Of a DNA stretch of 64,000 nucleotides, positions 52,522 through 61,068 are shown piece by piece (positions within the stretch are counted from its first letter, which is position 1; every line of letters starts with the position of its first letter). The notes beneath the pieces are model-generated. The model was not told the DNA's origin, ran no database searches, and was given only the letters and a program-made list of their open reading frames with translations. The translations under genes and the position numbers were made by a program. Origin of the DNA: Nostoc piscinale CENA21 (GTDB lineage Bacteria > Cyanobacteriota > Cyanobacteriia > Cyanobacteriales > Nostocaceae); contig NZ_CP012036.1 in assembly GCF_001298445.1 (NCBI RefSeq), forward strand, positions 419,267 through 483,266. The letters are read 5' to 3'.

Positions 52522-54609
52522 TCACGAATTACGAATTGGAATTACTGCTTCTGGGTTGACGGTGGATGTTTGGTTGAGCGATCGCGGTTTACCTGTGGTA
52601 ATTGCGTAGCGTAATGCTAATAATTGTAACCACAATACCGGGTTTCGAGGTTCCAGCCACGGTTGAATTTGTCCCAGGAAGCGCGGGAACCAAGAACTCA
52701 ACACAGTACTAACTAAGGCATATTGACTAAAGTTAAAATAACTACCTAACCACCTGAATAAATCTCTAGGGCCAGCTAGTTCCCAAATCCACAACAGCAA
52801 GGCGGGGTTTTTCCGGGCGGCTTTGAGTGCGAGGCGGTTAAAGGTGAACCAATCACATCTATCTTTGATGAAATTATCCGCAACTTCTGGCGGTTCACTG
52901 GCTAATAACCCAAAGAAAGTATTCAACATTGAGTTAATACGCTGGGGTGGGATAAATTTCCCCGTCGGAACCATCATCCCTTTAGAAAATAGCCAGGTAA
53001 TTGAGACATTGCTTTGATAAGCGCGAATTTGATTTAAGTGGCGAAAACTTAATAAGTCATGTTTGAGGGCGGTATCTAATAGAGTTGTCAACCTTTCCAA
53101 GTTCCGCACCAAAGAACCAAAGCCAGTAAATACCAAGGGAGATTGGAGAGAAGCAGCATCACCGATCGCAATTAATCTATCAAAAGCAACTTTGCGATCG
53201 CTACTACTCACACTAAAATGCCCTGGAATATAGCCAAATGTCGGTTTTTTCCACACCAATTTATCCATGTCACAGCGCCGATACTCTGGCAGAATTGTGA
53301 AAAAGTCCTCGTACATTTCCAATAGAGAACCGGGGTTGTCGAGGTGGACTTGGTGGTAATGAAACAAATAAATTGTCAGTTCCTCACCCGCGCCGGGAAA
53401 CAATTCCCAAATCAATTGTCTCCCCCGCGAAATATCACCGTGACTGTACAGCACATCACCATATTGAGAATCCCAAACTTGTGGTTCAAATCCGCCATCC
53501 ACCACTGCACCCACAGTTGGACAAACACTATCAAAAGCCCGACCACCGTTTAATTGCCATGCAATTGGTGAAGCGGTTCCCATTGCATCGACTAACAACC
53601 GCCCAGTTGCTTGCTTTTCTGTTTGACTGGGTAAATGCTGAACTGTAGCGACAACTTGAGAATTATTAATATCTGCGCGGATAAATTCGGTTTCGTCCCA
53701 AATCTCACCGCCAGCCGCCCGTAGCTTCTGACCGCACAGCTGCAACCATTTTTCTGAGTCTAGGGCAATATTCAAGACTGTGGGAGTGTGGAGAATTGGC
53801 GATCGCAATTTTGGCGGATTATTACCATCAAAAAATTTATTAAATCCGTCTTTATATTCCCTGACAATAATGCTTTCCAACTCGCTGCTTGTCACCAAAC
53901 CCAGATTTAATAAACTCTGTAATTCATCACGCGAAATATTCCATTCGCGGTTCATCTTGCCAAAAGGTAAACGTTCCACCAACAGCACTTTATATCCCAA
54001 TTTAGCCATCACCGCCGCATGGACAACCCCTAGTGCGCCACCAATGTAAATTAAGTCATAATCCAATTTTGAATTTTGGGTTTGAGATTTGGGATTGGCA
54101 AACACTACCTGACGTGGCGCTTGGGGATGACGCACACCTTCGCGCCAGCGTTGTTCCCACCAATAGGCGCGTGTGAGGTCGTATTTGCCATTCGGCATTT
54201 TCTGAAAATATTTAACCGTGAGTGGGTAATATGGCGCTAAAGCTTCAAAAATTGATTGTTGGGATAAATCAATAACTGGTGGCTTGGGGTACTGATGCGG
54301 AAAGTGTCGCCTGATTTCTGTCTTAAGACGTAGCAAAATTTCCTTCTCTTGGGGGAAAGGCTGATCTGACCAACGGAAGACCTTTAAATAGGTAGTTCTC
54401 TGCACTGACCACACAAAAATTGATAGTTCTGTCGGTAATTTTTCGGAAATAGTCTGGTCAGATGCTGTATAGTCTGTAGGTAATTTCAGGCAGAAGCCAT
54501 CTGGAGTTAGGGATTTTTCGCCAAATTCTGGTTGAAAATCTACTTGTAGCCATTGACGTACCGCTGCTGTGTCTGGAATTGGCACTTCTAAATAAAGGAC
54601 TTCTTTCAT
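52522..54609 (-). CDS. FAD-dependent oxidoreductase, large (695 aa)
   Basis: The first 180 residues form an extra N-terminal domain. The FAD Rossmann motif LIYIGGALGVVHAAVMAKLGYKVLLVER then begins near 186, with a non-standard GGALG instead of GxGxxG. Further flavoprotein features are LLVDAMGTASPIA and AIGDAASLQSPLVFTGFGSLVRNL, the typical second FAD-binding strand. It resembles geranylgeranyl reductase/lycopene cyclase-like flavin-dependent dehydrogenases; the substrate is unknown. The segment just before the Rossmann motif (NPKSQTQNSK) is encoded by heptamer repeat DNA. Confidence 0.8.
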   Translation of the reverse strand: MKEVLYLEVPIPDTAAVRQWLQVDFQPEFGEKSLTPDGFCLKLPTDYTASDQTISEKLPTELSIFVWSVQRTTYLKVFRWSDQPFPQEKEILLRLKTEIRRHFPHQYPKPPVIDLSQQSIFEALAPYYPLTVKYFQKMPNGKYDLTRAYWWEQRWREGVRHPQAPRQVVFANPKSQTQNSKLDYDLIYIGGALGVVHAAVMAKLGYKVLLVERLPFGKMNREWNISRDELQSLLNLGLVTSSELESIIVREYKDGFNKFFDGNNPPKLRSPILHTPTVLNIALDSEKWLQLCGQKLRAAGGEIWDETEFIRADINNSQVVATVQHLPSQTEKQATGRLLVDAMGTASPIAWQLNGGRAFDSVCPTVGAVVDGGFEPQVWDSQYGDVLYSHGDISRGRQLIWELFPGAGEELTIYLFHYHQVHLDNPGSLLEMYEDFFTILPEYRRCDMDKLVWKKPTFGYIPGHFSVSSSDRKVAFDRLIAIGDAASLQSPLVFTGFGSLVRNLERLTTLLDTALKHDLLSFRHLNQIRAYQSNVSITWLFSKGMMVPTGKFIPPQRINSMLNTFFGLLASEPPEVADNFIKDRCDWFTFNRLALKAARKNPALLLWIWELAGPRDLFRWLGSYFNFSQYALVSTVLSSWFPRFLGQIQPWLEPRNPVLWLQLLALRYAITTGKPRSLNQTSTVNPEAVIPIRNS
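54063..54097. repeat. Heptamer STRR array inside the flavoprotein gene (5 units)
   Basis: Units CCAATTT, TGAATTT, TGGGTTT, GAGATTT, GGGATTG in plus orientation. In frame on the minus strand they give a linker between the N-terminal domain and the FAD domain. Confidence 0.6.
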
Positions 54610-54771
54610 GTGTCTTTGACATCTCCGCTTAAAATACTCATTTCGGCAGATTTATTAACTGCGAAAATTCCTGTAAACTCCGCCCTATTACTCAAATAAA
54701 GATTCTGTAAAGAACTTTTAATAATTTGTCAAATTTTTTTTATTCATTTTGTAACTTTGTAAACCCACGCC

Positions 54772-55005
54772 ATGAATTATCCCATTCCAGATAGCCCTCA
54801 AGATATTCTTGCGTTACAACAAAAGCCAGTTGATGAAGAACTTGTAGCTTCTGCGATCGCAGGAGTAATTAAAATTGTCCGTTCTCAAGGTAAATCTTTG
54901 GAAGACTTAACCGCACAAGTCCTCGAAGATGATCCATTGCTAGATAGACAGCAACGTCGTTGGCTAAGTCAATTGCTGGCTCAAGCCTGGGAAAGTTTTA
55001 CTTAA
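54772..55005 (+). CDS. Small hypothetical protein (77 aa)
   Basis: A 77-residue acidic helical protein (MNYPIPDSPQDILALQQ, VASAIAGVIKIVRSQGKSLEDLTAQVLEDD, RRWLSQLLAQAWESF). It looks like a cyanobacterial conserved small protein; no function recalled. Start ATG 54772 is natural. It is divergent from the flavoprotein gene across a 162-base gap. Confidence 0.7.
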   Translation: MNYPIPDSPQDILALQQKPVDEELVASAIAGVIKIVRSQGKSLEDLTAQVLEDDPLLDRQQRRWLSQLLAQAWESFT

Positions 55006-55178
55006 AGGCTAGGGGTTAGAGGCTAGGGAGCAGTTGTGAAAAAAATCACTCTCCCCTTCTTTTTTGAGCCTCTGTGTGAAACAAAACCCCATCCCACAAC
55101 ACCCAATACAGAAAATCTTAGAAGACAAGAACTTTACACTTCATGGAGAGGTTGAAGAGTAACAATAAATTACTTGTA

Positions 55179-55313
55179 GGACTGACGCAAAAAACCTCTC
55201 AAACTCTTATTCCTCCGTGAACTACCGAAGTTTGCTCAACGCGGGGAACCCGCGCACGCAACTTCTCTCTGCGTCTCTGTGGTTAGATTTTTCGTGGCCT
55301 GTGCGTAAGCCCT
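55179..55313. repeat. Interspersed repeat copy E (diverged)
   Basis: GGACTGACGCA at 55179 and the inverse of GGGCTTACGCA ending at 55313 (9 of 11 positions match) bound about 135 bases containing CGCGGGGAACCCGCG. The interior differs from copies A-D, so it may be a related family sharing ends. Confidence 0.5.
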
Positions 55314-55387
55314 GACTTGTTTAACATTCGATACTCTGATTCATAAAAGATGTCTAATGTTGTTATTTCAAACCTGAAAAGCCAAGA

Positions 55388-56005
55388 TTAGGCAAAACTT
55401 TGAAAAATTTGTTCCACAGTCAAATTTAACTCTGGGAAAGTTTGTGAGATGATGCGCTCATTATTTCGGAATTGCTGCACTTGGTATTCCCAATCAACTA
55501 GCGAGTAAACCGAGATAGTGGGTTGTTTGGGATTGCCAATAAACCGCCTACCACCTAAAGCCGCATAATCGACAATCCAGTATTCAGGGATGCCTACTGC
55601 TTCATAGTCAGCAGCTTTTTTTAAATAATCATCTCGCCAGTTAGTACTCACTACCTCGATTACTAAAGGAATAGACTCAGCTTGGCTGACAGTTGATGCT
55701 TTTTTCCACAGAGGCTCATTGACTAAATTAGGCTGATTTAATATCAGTACATCTGGTGAGTAAGCTGATTCGCCTTCCAATGGTTTCACAAAAGCTGTTT
55801 TGGGAATGATATAAGGAAATTTTAACCGCCTAATTTCGGCAGCTATCTCCAACATCAAAAAACTGATAACTTCTTCATGATCACCTGTTGGTGATGGCAT
55901 TTCCACAACTACTCCATCGTGCAATTCATAAAGTCGCTGTGGGTTGTCTGGATACCAAGTGATAAATTCATCAAATGTAACTAGTTTACGTAAGGTTTGA
56001 GTCAT
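55388..56005 (-). CDS. Uma2 family (DUF820) restriction-endonuclease-fold protein
   Basis: A 205-residue member of the large cyanobacterial Uma2 family (PD-(D/E)XK fold). Core motifs: VVVEMPSPTGDHEEV, YSPDVLIL, PLVIEVVSTNW and YEAVGIPEYWIVD. The acidic/lysine metal-site pattern is complete except that the usual Glu-x-Lys reads Glu-Val-Val, as in most of the family. The biological role is unknown; these genes occur in many paralogues, often solitary. Confidence 0.85.
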   Translation of the reverse strand: MTQTLRKLVTFDEFITWYPDNPQRLYELHDGVVVEMPSPTGDHEEVISFLMLEIAAEIRRLKFPYIIPKTAFVKPLEGESAYSPDVLILNQPNLVNEPLWKKASTVSQAESIPLVIEVVSTNWRDDYLKKAADYEAVGIPEYWIVDYAALGGRRFIGNPKQPTISVYSLVDWEYQVQQFRNNERIISQTFPELNLTVEQIFQSFA

Positions 56006-56006
56006 C

Positions 56007-56048
56007 TGAGTATTGAGTGCTGAGTATTGAGTGCTGAGTGCTGAGTGG
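56007..56048. repeat. Heptamer STRR array (TGAGTGC/TGAGTAT, 6 units)
   Basis: Six contiguous units: TGAGTAT, TGAGTGC, TGAGTAT, TGAGTGC, TGAGTGC, TGAGTGG, immediately upstream of the Uma2 gene start. Confidence 0.85.
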
Positions 56049-56157
56049 GAGTAGACAAGGGTGAGGGGGTAGACAAGGAAGAAAGAAAAATAGATAGATA
56101 GCTACCTTGTCTCCCTTGTCCCCCTTTGCCCCCCAGCCCCCTCCCTACCTCTAATCC

Positions 56158-57792
56158 CTAAGCCTTCACTGCGGCTTCTGCTTGGCAATGTAATAACAAA
56201 CCATATTCCAAACCCTCAACTACTGCTTGATAAGAAGCAGCTAGGATATTTGCAGAAACGCCGATAGTTGTCCAGCGTTGATGACCGTTGCCTGATTCTA
56301 CTAAGGCTCTGGTTTTGGCGGCTGTGCCGGCGTGTCCGTCAAGAATTCGCACTTTGTAGTCGGTTAATTCAAAGCTGGCGAGTTGGGGATAAAAGTTGAC
56401 TAAAGCTTTGCGTAAGGCGGCATCTAAGGCAGCAACGGGGCCGTTACCTTCGGCGGCTTCTAAGATATTCTGACCGTTGACAGTGACTTTCACGGTGGCT
56501 AACGCACTGCTGGTTTCTTTCCCTTCTACTAAGTCACAGTGTACTTGAAAGCCTTTGATTTCAAAAAATTCTTGCCGCGCCCCTAAAGCTTCATACATTA
56601 ACAGGGCAAAACTCGCTTCGGCGGCTTCAAATTGATAGCCTTGACTTTCTAATTGTTTGAGGCGTTGGAGAATTTGTTTTGCTTCTGGTGTTTGTTTATC
56701 TAATTCAATGCCAAAAGTACGGGCTTTGGCTAAGACGTTACTCAGTCCCGCTTGTTCAGAAATGACTATCCGCCGACGGTTCCCGACTGTTTCTGGCTGG
56801 ATGTGTTCGTAAGTCAGGGGGTTACGTTGCACTGCGGAAACATGCACACCGCCTTTATGAGCAAAAGCCGAACGTCCGACAAAAGGCGCGTGTTCATCAG
56901 GCGCAAGATTGACTACTTCACTGACAAAACGGCTGGCTTCTGTGAGTTGAGTAAGCTGGTGTTCTGAGATACAGCTATAACCCATTTTTAGCTGTAAGTT
57001 GGGAATTAAAGAACAAAGATTGGCATTGCCGCAGCGTTCACCATATCCATTTATTGTTCCTTGTACCATTGTTGCCCCAGCCATGACAGCAGCTAGGGCA
57101 TTTGCTACGGCTAGATCACAATCGTTATGGGTGTGGATGCCGATTTGTGGGGTTGTCATTGTTTTTTGACAAGTGACAGATAACAAATGACTTTTAACAG
57201 TTGTCACACTTTCGCTGACTTCGTGAGGCAAAGTTCCGCCATTTGTATCACATAAAACTAACCATTCCGCACCAGATGCGATCGCAGCCTCTAATGTTTG
57301 TAAAGCATAATCTCGATTATGTTTGTAACCATCAAACCAATGTTCGGCATCGTAAATCACGCGTCGCCCATGTGAGCGAAAATACTCAATAGTATCGCGG
57401 ATCATGGCCAAATTTTCCTCTAAAGTTGTCTTGAGACCTTCTGTAACGTGTAAATCCCAAGATTTGCCAAAAATTGTCACCCACCGAGAACCAGCAGTTA
57501 AAATTGCTTGCAACATTGGTTCAGCCGCAGCGACGGTATTGGGGCGACGCGTAGAACAAAATGCCACAATTTCTGCTTGTTTGAGCGGATCTTCTTGGAG
57601 TTGCCAGAAAAACTGAACATCCTTCGGGTTAGCGCCGGGCCAACCACCTTCAATGAAGGGAATACCCAGTTGGTCTAATCTTTTAGCAATGCGTAGCTTG
57701 TCTTCAATAGACACCGATAGCCCTTCGCATTGAGTGCCATCCCGTAAAGTTGTGTCATAAAGCCAAATTTGAGGAGAGGGATTTGTGGTCAT
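56158..57792 (-). CDS. cimA: (R)-citramalate synthase
   Basis: A 544-residue enzyme of the LeuA/citramalate-synthase family condensing pyruvate and acetyl-CoA, the entry to the threonine-independent route to isoleucine. The TIM-barrel has LYDTTLRDGTQCEGLSVS, FIEGGWPGANPKD, GIHTHNDCDLAVANALAA and NGYGERCGNANLCSLIPNL. The C-terminal LeuA_dimer regulatory domain follows (DYKVRILDGHAGTAAKTRALVES). The segment VKSHLLSVTCQKTMTTPQ, longer than in typical relatives as I recall them, is encoded by a heptamer array. GGDG-type start ATG 57792. Confidence 0.9.
   Translation of the reverse strand: MTTNPSPQIWLYDTTLRDGTQCEGLSVSIEDKLRIAKRLDQLGIPFIEGGWPGANPKDVQFFWQLQEDPLKQAEIVAFCSTRRPNTVAAAEPMLQAILTAGSRWVTIFGKSWDLHVTEGLKTTLEENLAMIRDTIEYFRSHGRRVIYDAEHWFDGYKHNRDYALQTLEAAIASGAEWLVLCDTNGGTLPHEVSESVTTVKSHLLSVTCQKTMTTPQIGIHTHNDCDLAVANALAAVMAGATMVQGTINGYGERCGNANLCSLIPNLQLKMGYSCISEHQLTQLTEASRFVSEVVNLAPDEHAPFVGRSAFAHKGGVHVSAVQRNPLTYEHIQPETVGNRRRIVISEQAGLSNVLAKARTFGIELDKQTPEAKQILQRLKQLESQGYQFEAAEASFALLMYEALGARQEFFEIKGFQVHCDLVEGKETSSALATVKVTVNGQNILEAAEGNGPVAALDAALRKALVNFYPQLASFELTDYKVRILDGHAGTAAKTRALVESGNGHQRWTTIGVSANILAASYQAVVEGLEYGLLLHCQAEAAVKA
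57164..57205. repeat. Heptamer STRR array inside cimA (6 units)
   Basis: TTTTGAC, AAGTGAC, AGATAAC, AAATGAC, TTTTAAC, AGTTGTC in plus orientation. It lies in a surface loop region of the predicted catalytic barrel, just before the conserved HTHND. Confidence 0.65.
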
Positions 57793-58250
57793 AAGACAAG
57801 ATCATGCGAGACAACTGTAGAGGAAATGTGCCAATATACTACAAAAAGCCGGTTCGTTAATTTAAATATGCCCAAAGTACTAACACAGGGTACGAACAAT
57901 ACGTTGGTCTGGCGCTGCATCCCATACTGGATTCAGTTAGATTAAGGCTTGTATGAAGAATTTGGGTTTTAAATTACGAAAAGTTTTGCAACAAAATGGT
58001 GTTGATCTCTAAAATGGCGTGCAGAAGCAAAAAACAGTCAGTTAGTTGGTAGTGATGGTATGAGTGTGATCGATAAAGTGATGTGTTGACTGTGAATTAG
58101 CGTCACAAAAGCAGCGATCGCTTCTTTTCCATTCTCCTACAATAGACCTGCATTTAGCCGCTCACACAGAGGATTTTACGGATTATTGGATCAGGGATAT
58201 CGAATAGGAAAGGAAATCAAAAGGTTAGGTTACACAAGGAGAAAAACAAT
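57793..58250. other. Intergenic region (458 bases)
   Basis: It lies between divergent cimA and the gene at 58251. A HIP1-centred palindrome (AAAAGCAGCGATCGCTTCTT at about 58,107) may be a hairpin. No gene is supported; the minus frame at 58217-58468 overlaps the plus gene and is rejected. AGGAGAAAAACAAT precedes the next start. Confidence 0.45.
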
Positions 58251-58721
58251 ATGGGTAGATGGACACCGCTTATTCTCATGGGTGGAGGCTTGGCAATTTT
58301 ATTAGGTACATTGCTAGGCATTAACTTTCCAATGGGTGGAGGGCAACAAACTGCCAGTAATAATGCTCCCGGCGGCAAAACCTCACGCGTTCTCCCAGCT
58401 AATATTAATGTTAATAGCACTGCCCCCAGCAGAGGTAGCCGTGGCTTAAGCGAAGACAGAGCCAGCACTCCTCAAGAAGATAATGTTCCCACAGAAGCTA
58501 GAGGCAGCAGAAGCGTTAGACAGGAAAATTTAAACACCAACACAACTGAGCGCCGAACTAGCGTTGCTCAAAATACAACTCCCAGCGAATCATTTTCAAC
58601 TCCTGACAATACATCATCAGAGCCAACTACCAGAGAAGTACAATCAACCGAAACTCAATCAACTGATACAATCACCAGTGATAGTGAGTCTACTAGAGAG
58701 CCAATTCGGGCTTTGTGGTAG
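58251..58721 (+). CDS. Membrane-anchored Ser/Thr-rich protein (156 aa)
   Basis: Start ATG 58251 has ribosome site AAGGAGAAAAACAAT. One hydrophobic segment (TPLILMGGGLAILLGTLLGI) at residues 5-24 is followed by an extended, low-complexity Ser/Thr/Asn/Arg-rich tail ending REPIRALW. It has no recognised domain. It is the first gene before thiO-thiG but separated by over 200 bases of repeat DNA. Confidence 0.65.
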   Translation: MGRWTPLILMGGGLAILLGTLLGINFPMGGGQQTASNNAPGGKTSRVLPANINVNSTAPSRGSRGLSEDRASTPQEDNVPTEARGSRSVRQENLNTNTTERRTSVAQNTTPSESFSTPDNTSSEPTTREVQSTETQSTDTITSDSESTREPIRALW

Positions 58722-58813
58722 GAAAGGGCAGTGGTTCGGCTACGCTCATCAACCAGGGGTAGGGGAGACAAGGGGGACGAGGAAGCAATCTTTCTACCTT
58801 GTCTACTCCCTCT

Positions 58814-58848
58814 CAGCACTCAACACTCAAAACTCAGCACTCAAAACT
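58814..58848. repeat. Heptamer STRR array (CAGCACT/CAAAACT, 5 units)
   Basis: CAGCACT, CAACACT, CAAAACT, CAGCACT, CAAAACT, contiguous. Further downstream (about 58,905-58,935) is a second array of CCAATGACT/AATGACT units, which includes the start codon of the following gene. Confidence 0.85.
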
Positions 58849-58931
58849 AGTCATTGGTTACAAGTTATTAGTTATAAGTTATGTAGTTGTGTACTAATGA
58901 TCAATGGCTAATAACCAATGACTAATGACTA

Positions 58932-60884
58932 ATGACTAGCGATGTTTTAATTATTGGTGGCGGTGTTATTGGCTTGGCGATCGCCGTCGAACTTAAATTG
59001 CGCGGGACAAATGTCACCGTGCTTTGTCGTGATTTCCAGGCTGCTGCTACCCATGCTGCTGCTGGCATGTTAGCACCAGACGCAGAAATTATCCAAGATG
59101 AGATGATGGGTAAGTTGTGCAGGCGATCGCGTGCCTTATACCCAGAATGGACAAGCAAACTTGAAGATTTAACAGGGATTAATCCTGGTTATTGGGCTTG
59201 TGGCATTCTTGCGCCTGTTTATCAACAACCACAGTCTTCTGCGGCTGGTGAATCACCTGCTTATTGGTTAGATCAAACTGCCATTCATCAATATCAGCCA
59301 GGATTGAGTAATGATGTCGTTGGTGGCTGGTGGTATCCTGAAGATGCTCAAGTTGATAATCGGGCATTAGCGCAAGCACTGAGAACTGCTGCTCAATCCC
59401 TCGGCATTGAAATCAAAGACAATATTACAGTCTCAGGATTAATCCAACAGCAAGGGCAAGTCATCGGCGTACAAACCAACCAAGGCGTAATTCGTGCCGG
59501 TCACTATGTTTTGGCGGCTGGTGCTTGGTCTAGTGAATTGTTACCTTTACCTGTGACTCCGCGCAAAGGGCAGATGTTGAGTATCCGCTTACCTGACTTT
59601 GTGCCAGAATTGCCTTTGCGAAGAGTGTTATTTGGTGAAAACATTTACATCGTACCCCGGCGCGATCGTTCGATTATTTTGGGCGCAACTAGTGAAGATG
59701 TGGGTTTTGCCCCGAATAACACCCCCGCAGGCATCCAATCTTTACTTCAGCAAGCGATTCGCCTTTATCCACAATTACAAGATTATTCGATTCAAGAATT
59801 TTGGTGGGGTTTTCGTCCGGCTACTCCAGATGAGTTACCTATTCTCGGCACTAGCCACTGTGCAAACTTGACTTTGGCTACAGGTCATTATCGCAACGGC
59901 ATTTTACTAGCGCCCGTGACAGCCGCCTTAATTGCTGATTTAATCTGCGAACAAAAATCAGATTCTTTATTGGCACATTTCCATTATTCTCGGTTTCATA
60001 CCCAGCCATCTACCGCCCCTATGCTCACTCACTCTGCCAATTTTACCAACGGCGATCGCCCAGCTTTATCACCACTCCCTAACTCCCCGCTTCCCGACTC
60101 CCCACTTGTAATTGCAGGGAAAACCTTTCAATCTCGCTTGATGACAGGAACCGGCAAATATCGCAGCATTGCAGAAATGCAGCAAAGTATTGTTGCTAGT
60201 GGCTGTCAAATTGTCACCGTCGCAGTCCGGCGAGTCCAAACCAAAACCCCAGGACATGAAGGTTTAGCAGAAGCACTAGATTGGTCAAAAATTTGGATGT
60301 TGCCGAATACGGCTGGTTGTCAAACTGCCGAAGAAGCGATTCGTGTCGCCCGTTTGGGTAGGGAAATGGCAAAATTGCTGGGGCAGGAAGATAATAACTT
60401 TGTGAAATTAGAAGTTATCCCCGATGCAAAATATTTACTCCCTGACCCGATTGGGACACTGCAAGCGGCTGAACAACTGGTAAAAGAAGGGTTTGCTGTA
60501 TTGCCGTATATTAATGCTGACCCGATGTTAGCCAAACGCTTAGAAGAAGCTGGCTGTGCAACAGTCATGCCTTTAGCTTCACCCATCGGTTCGGGACAAG
60601 GATTAAAAACCACTGCCAATATCCAAATCATTATTGAAAACGCTAAAGTGCCGGTTGTGGTAGATGCAGGGATTGGTTCACCTTCCGAAGCGTCTCAAGC
60701 AATGGAATTAGGCGCAGATGCTTTATTAATTAATAGTGCGATCGCCCTAGCCCAAAATTCACCAGCAATGGCTTATGCGATGAATTTGGCAACCGTCGCT
60801 GGTCGTTTAGCATACTTAGCTGGCAGAATGCCCATCAAATCCTATGCTAGTGCTAGTTCCCCTGTGACTGGCACGATTAATTAA
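58932..60884 (+). CDS. thiO-thiG: Bifunctional glycine oxidase ThiO / thiazole synthase ThiG
   Basis: A 650-residue fusion for the thiazole part of thiamine. Residues 1-360 are ThiO, a FAD glycine oxidase (DVLIIGGGVIGLAIAVEL, MLAPDAEI, TGHYRNGILLAPVTA). Residues about 390-650 are ThiG (FQSRLMTGTGKY, NTAGCQTAEEA, KLEVIPDAKYLLPD, PLASPIGSGQGL, VVDAGIGSPSEASQAMELGADALLINSAI). The linker (PLPNSPLPDSPL) is encoded by a heptamer repeat array at 60073-60100. The start ATG lies within heptamer DNA. No TPP riboswitch is visible upstream. Confidence 0.92.
   Translation: MTSDVLIIGGGVIGLAIAVELKLRGTNVTVLCRDFQAAATHAAAGMLAPDAEIIQDEMMGKLCRRSRALYPEWTSKLEDLTGINPGYWACGILAPVYQQPQSSAAGESPAYWLDQTAIHQYQPGLSNDVVGGWWYPEDAQVDNRALAQALRTAAQSLGIEIKDNITVSGLIQQQGQVIGVQTNQGVIRAGHYVLAAGAWSSELLPLPVTPRKGQMLSIRLPDFVPELPLRRVLFGENIYIVPRRDRSIILGATSEDVGFAPNNTPAGIQSLLQQAIRLYPQLQDYSIQEFWWGFRPATPDELPILGTSHCANLTLATGHYRNGILLAPVTAALIADLICEQKSDSLLAHFHYSRFHTQPSTAPMLTHSANFTNGDRPALSPLPNSPLPDSPLVIAGKTFQSRLMTGTGKYRSIAEMQQSIVASGCQIVTVAVRRVQTKTPGHEGLAEALDWSKIWMLPNTAGCQTAEEAIRVARLGREMAKLLGQEDNNFVKLEVIPDAKYLLPDPIGTLQAAEQLVKEGFAVLPYINADPMLAKRLEEAGCATVMPLASPIGSGQGLKTTANIQIIIENAKVPVVVDAGIGSPSEASQAMELGADALLINSAIALAQNSPAMAYAMNLATVAGRLAYLAGRMPIKSYASASSPVTGTIN
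60073..60100. repeat. Heptamer STRR array in the thiO-thiG linker (4 units)
   Basis: ACTCCCT, AACTCCC, CGCTTCC, CGACTCC. Read in frame they encode the Pro/Ser-rich hinge between ThiO and ThiG. Confidence 0.6.
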
Positions 60885-61068
60885 TTCAAATCTCCGACTT
60901 CTCTAAACATCTGGTGAATGAGGGGGGTTACTCCCTCAAAAAACCACACAACGAGAGTGAAGAAAAAGCGATAACTTCTCAGCAATCAGCACTGAGCAAC
61001 AGGCTCTTTTTTTACTCGATTTACTGAACAAGTGCTAAAATCCTCAGATGGACAGTTAGGATATCCCA

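Noticed and set aside
58722..58931. TPP riboswitch before thiO-thiG
   Set aside because: The characteristic CTGAGA core is absent; the gap is heptamer repeat DNA.
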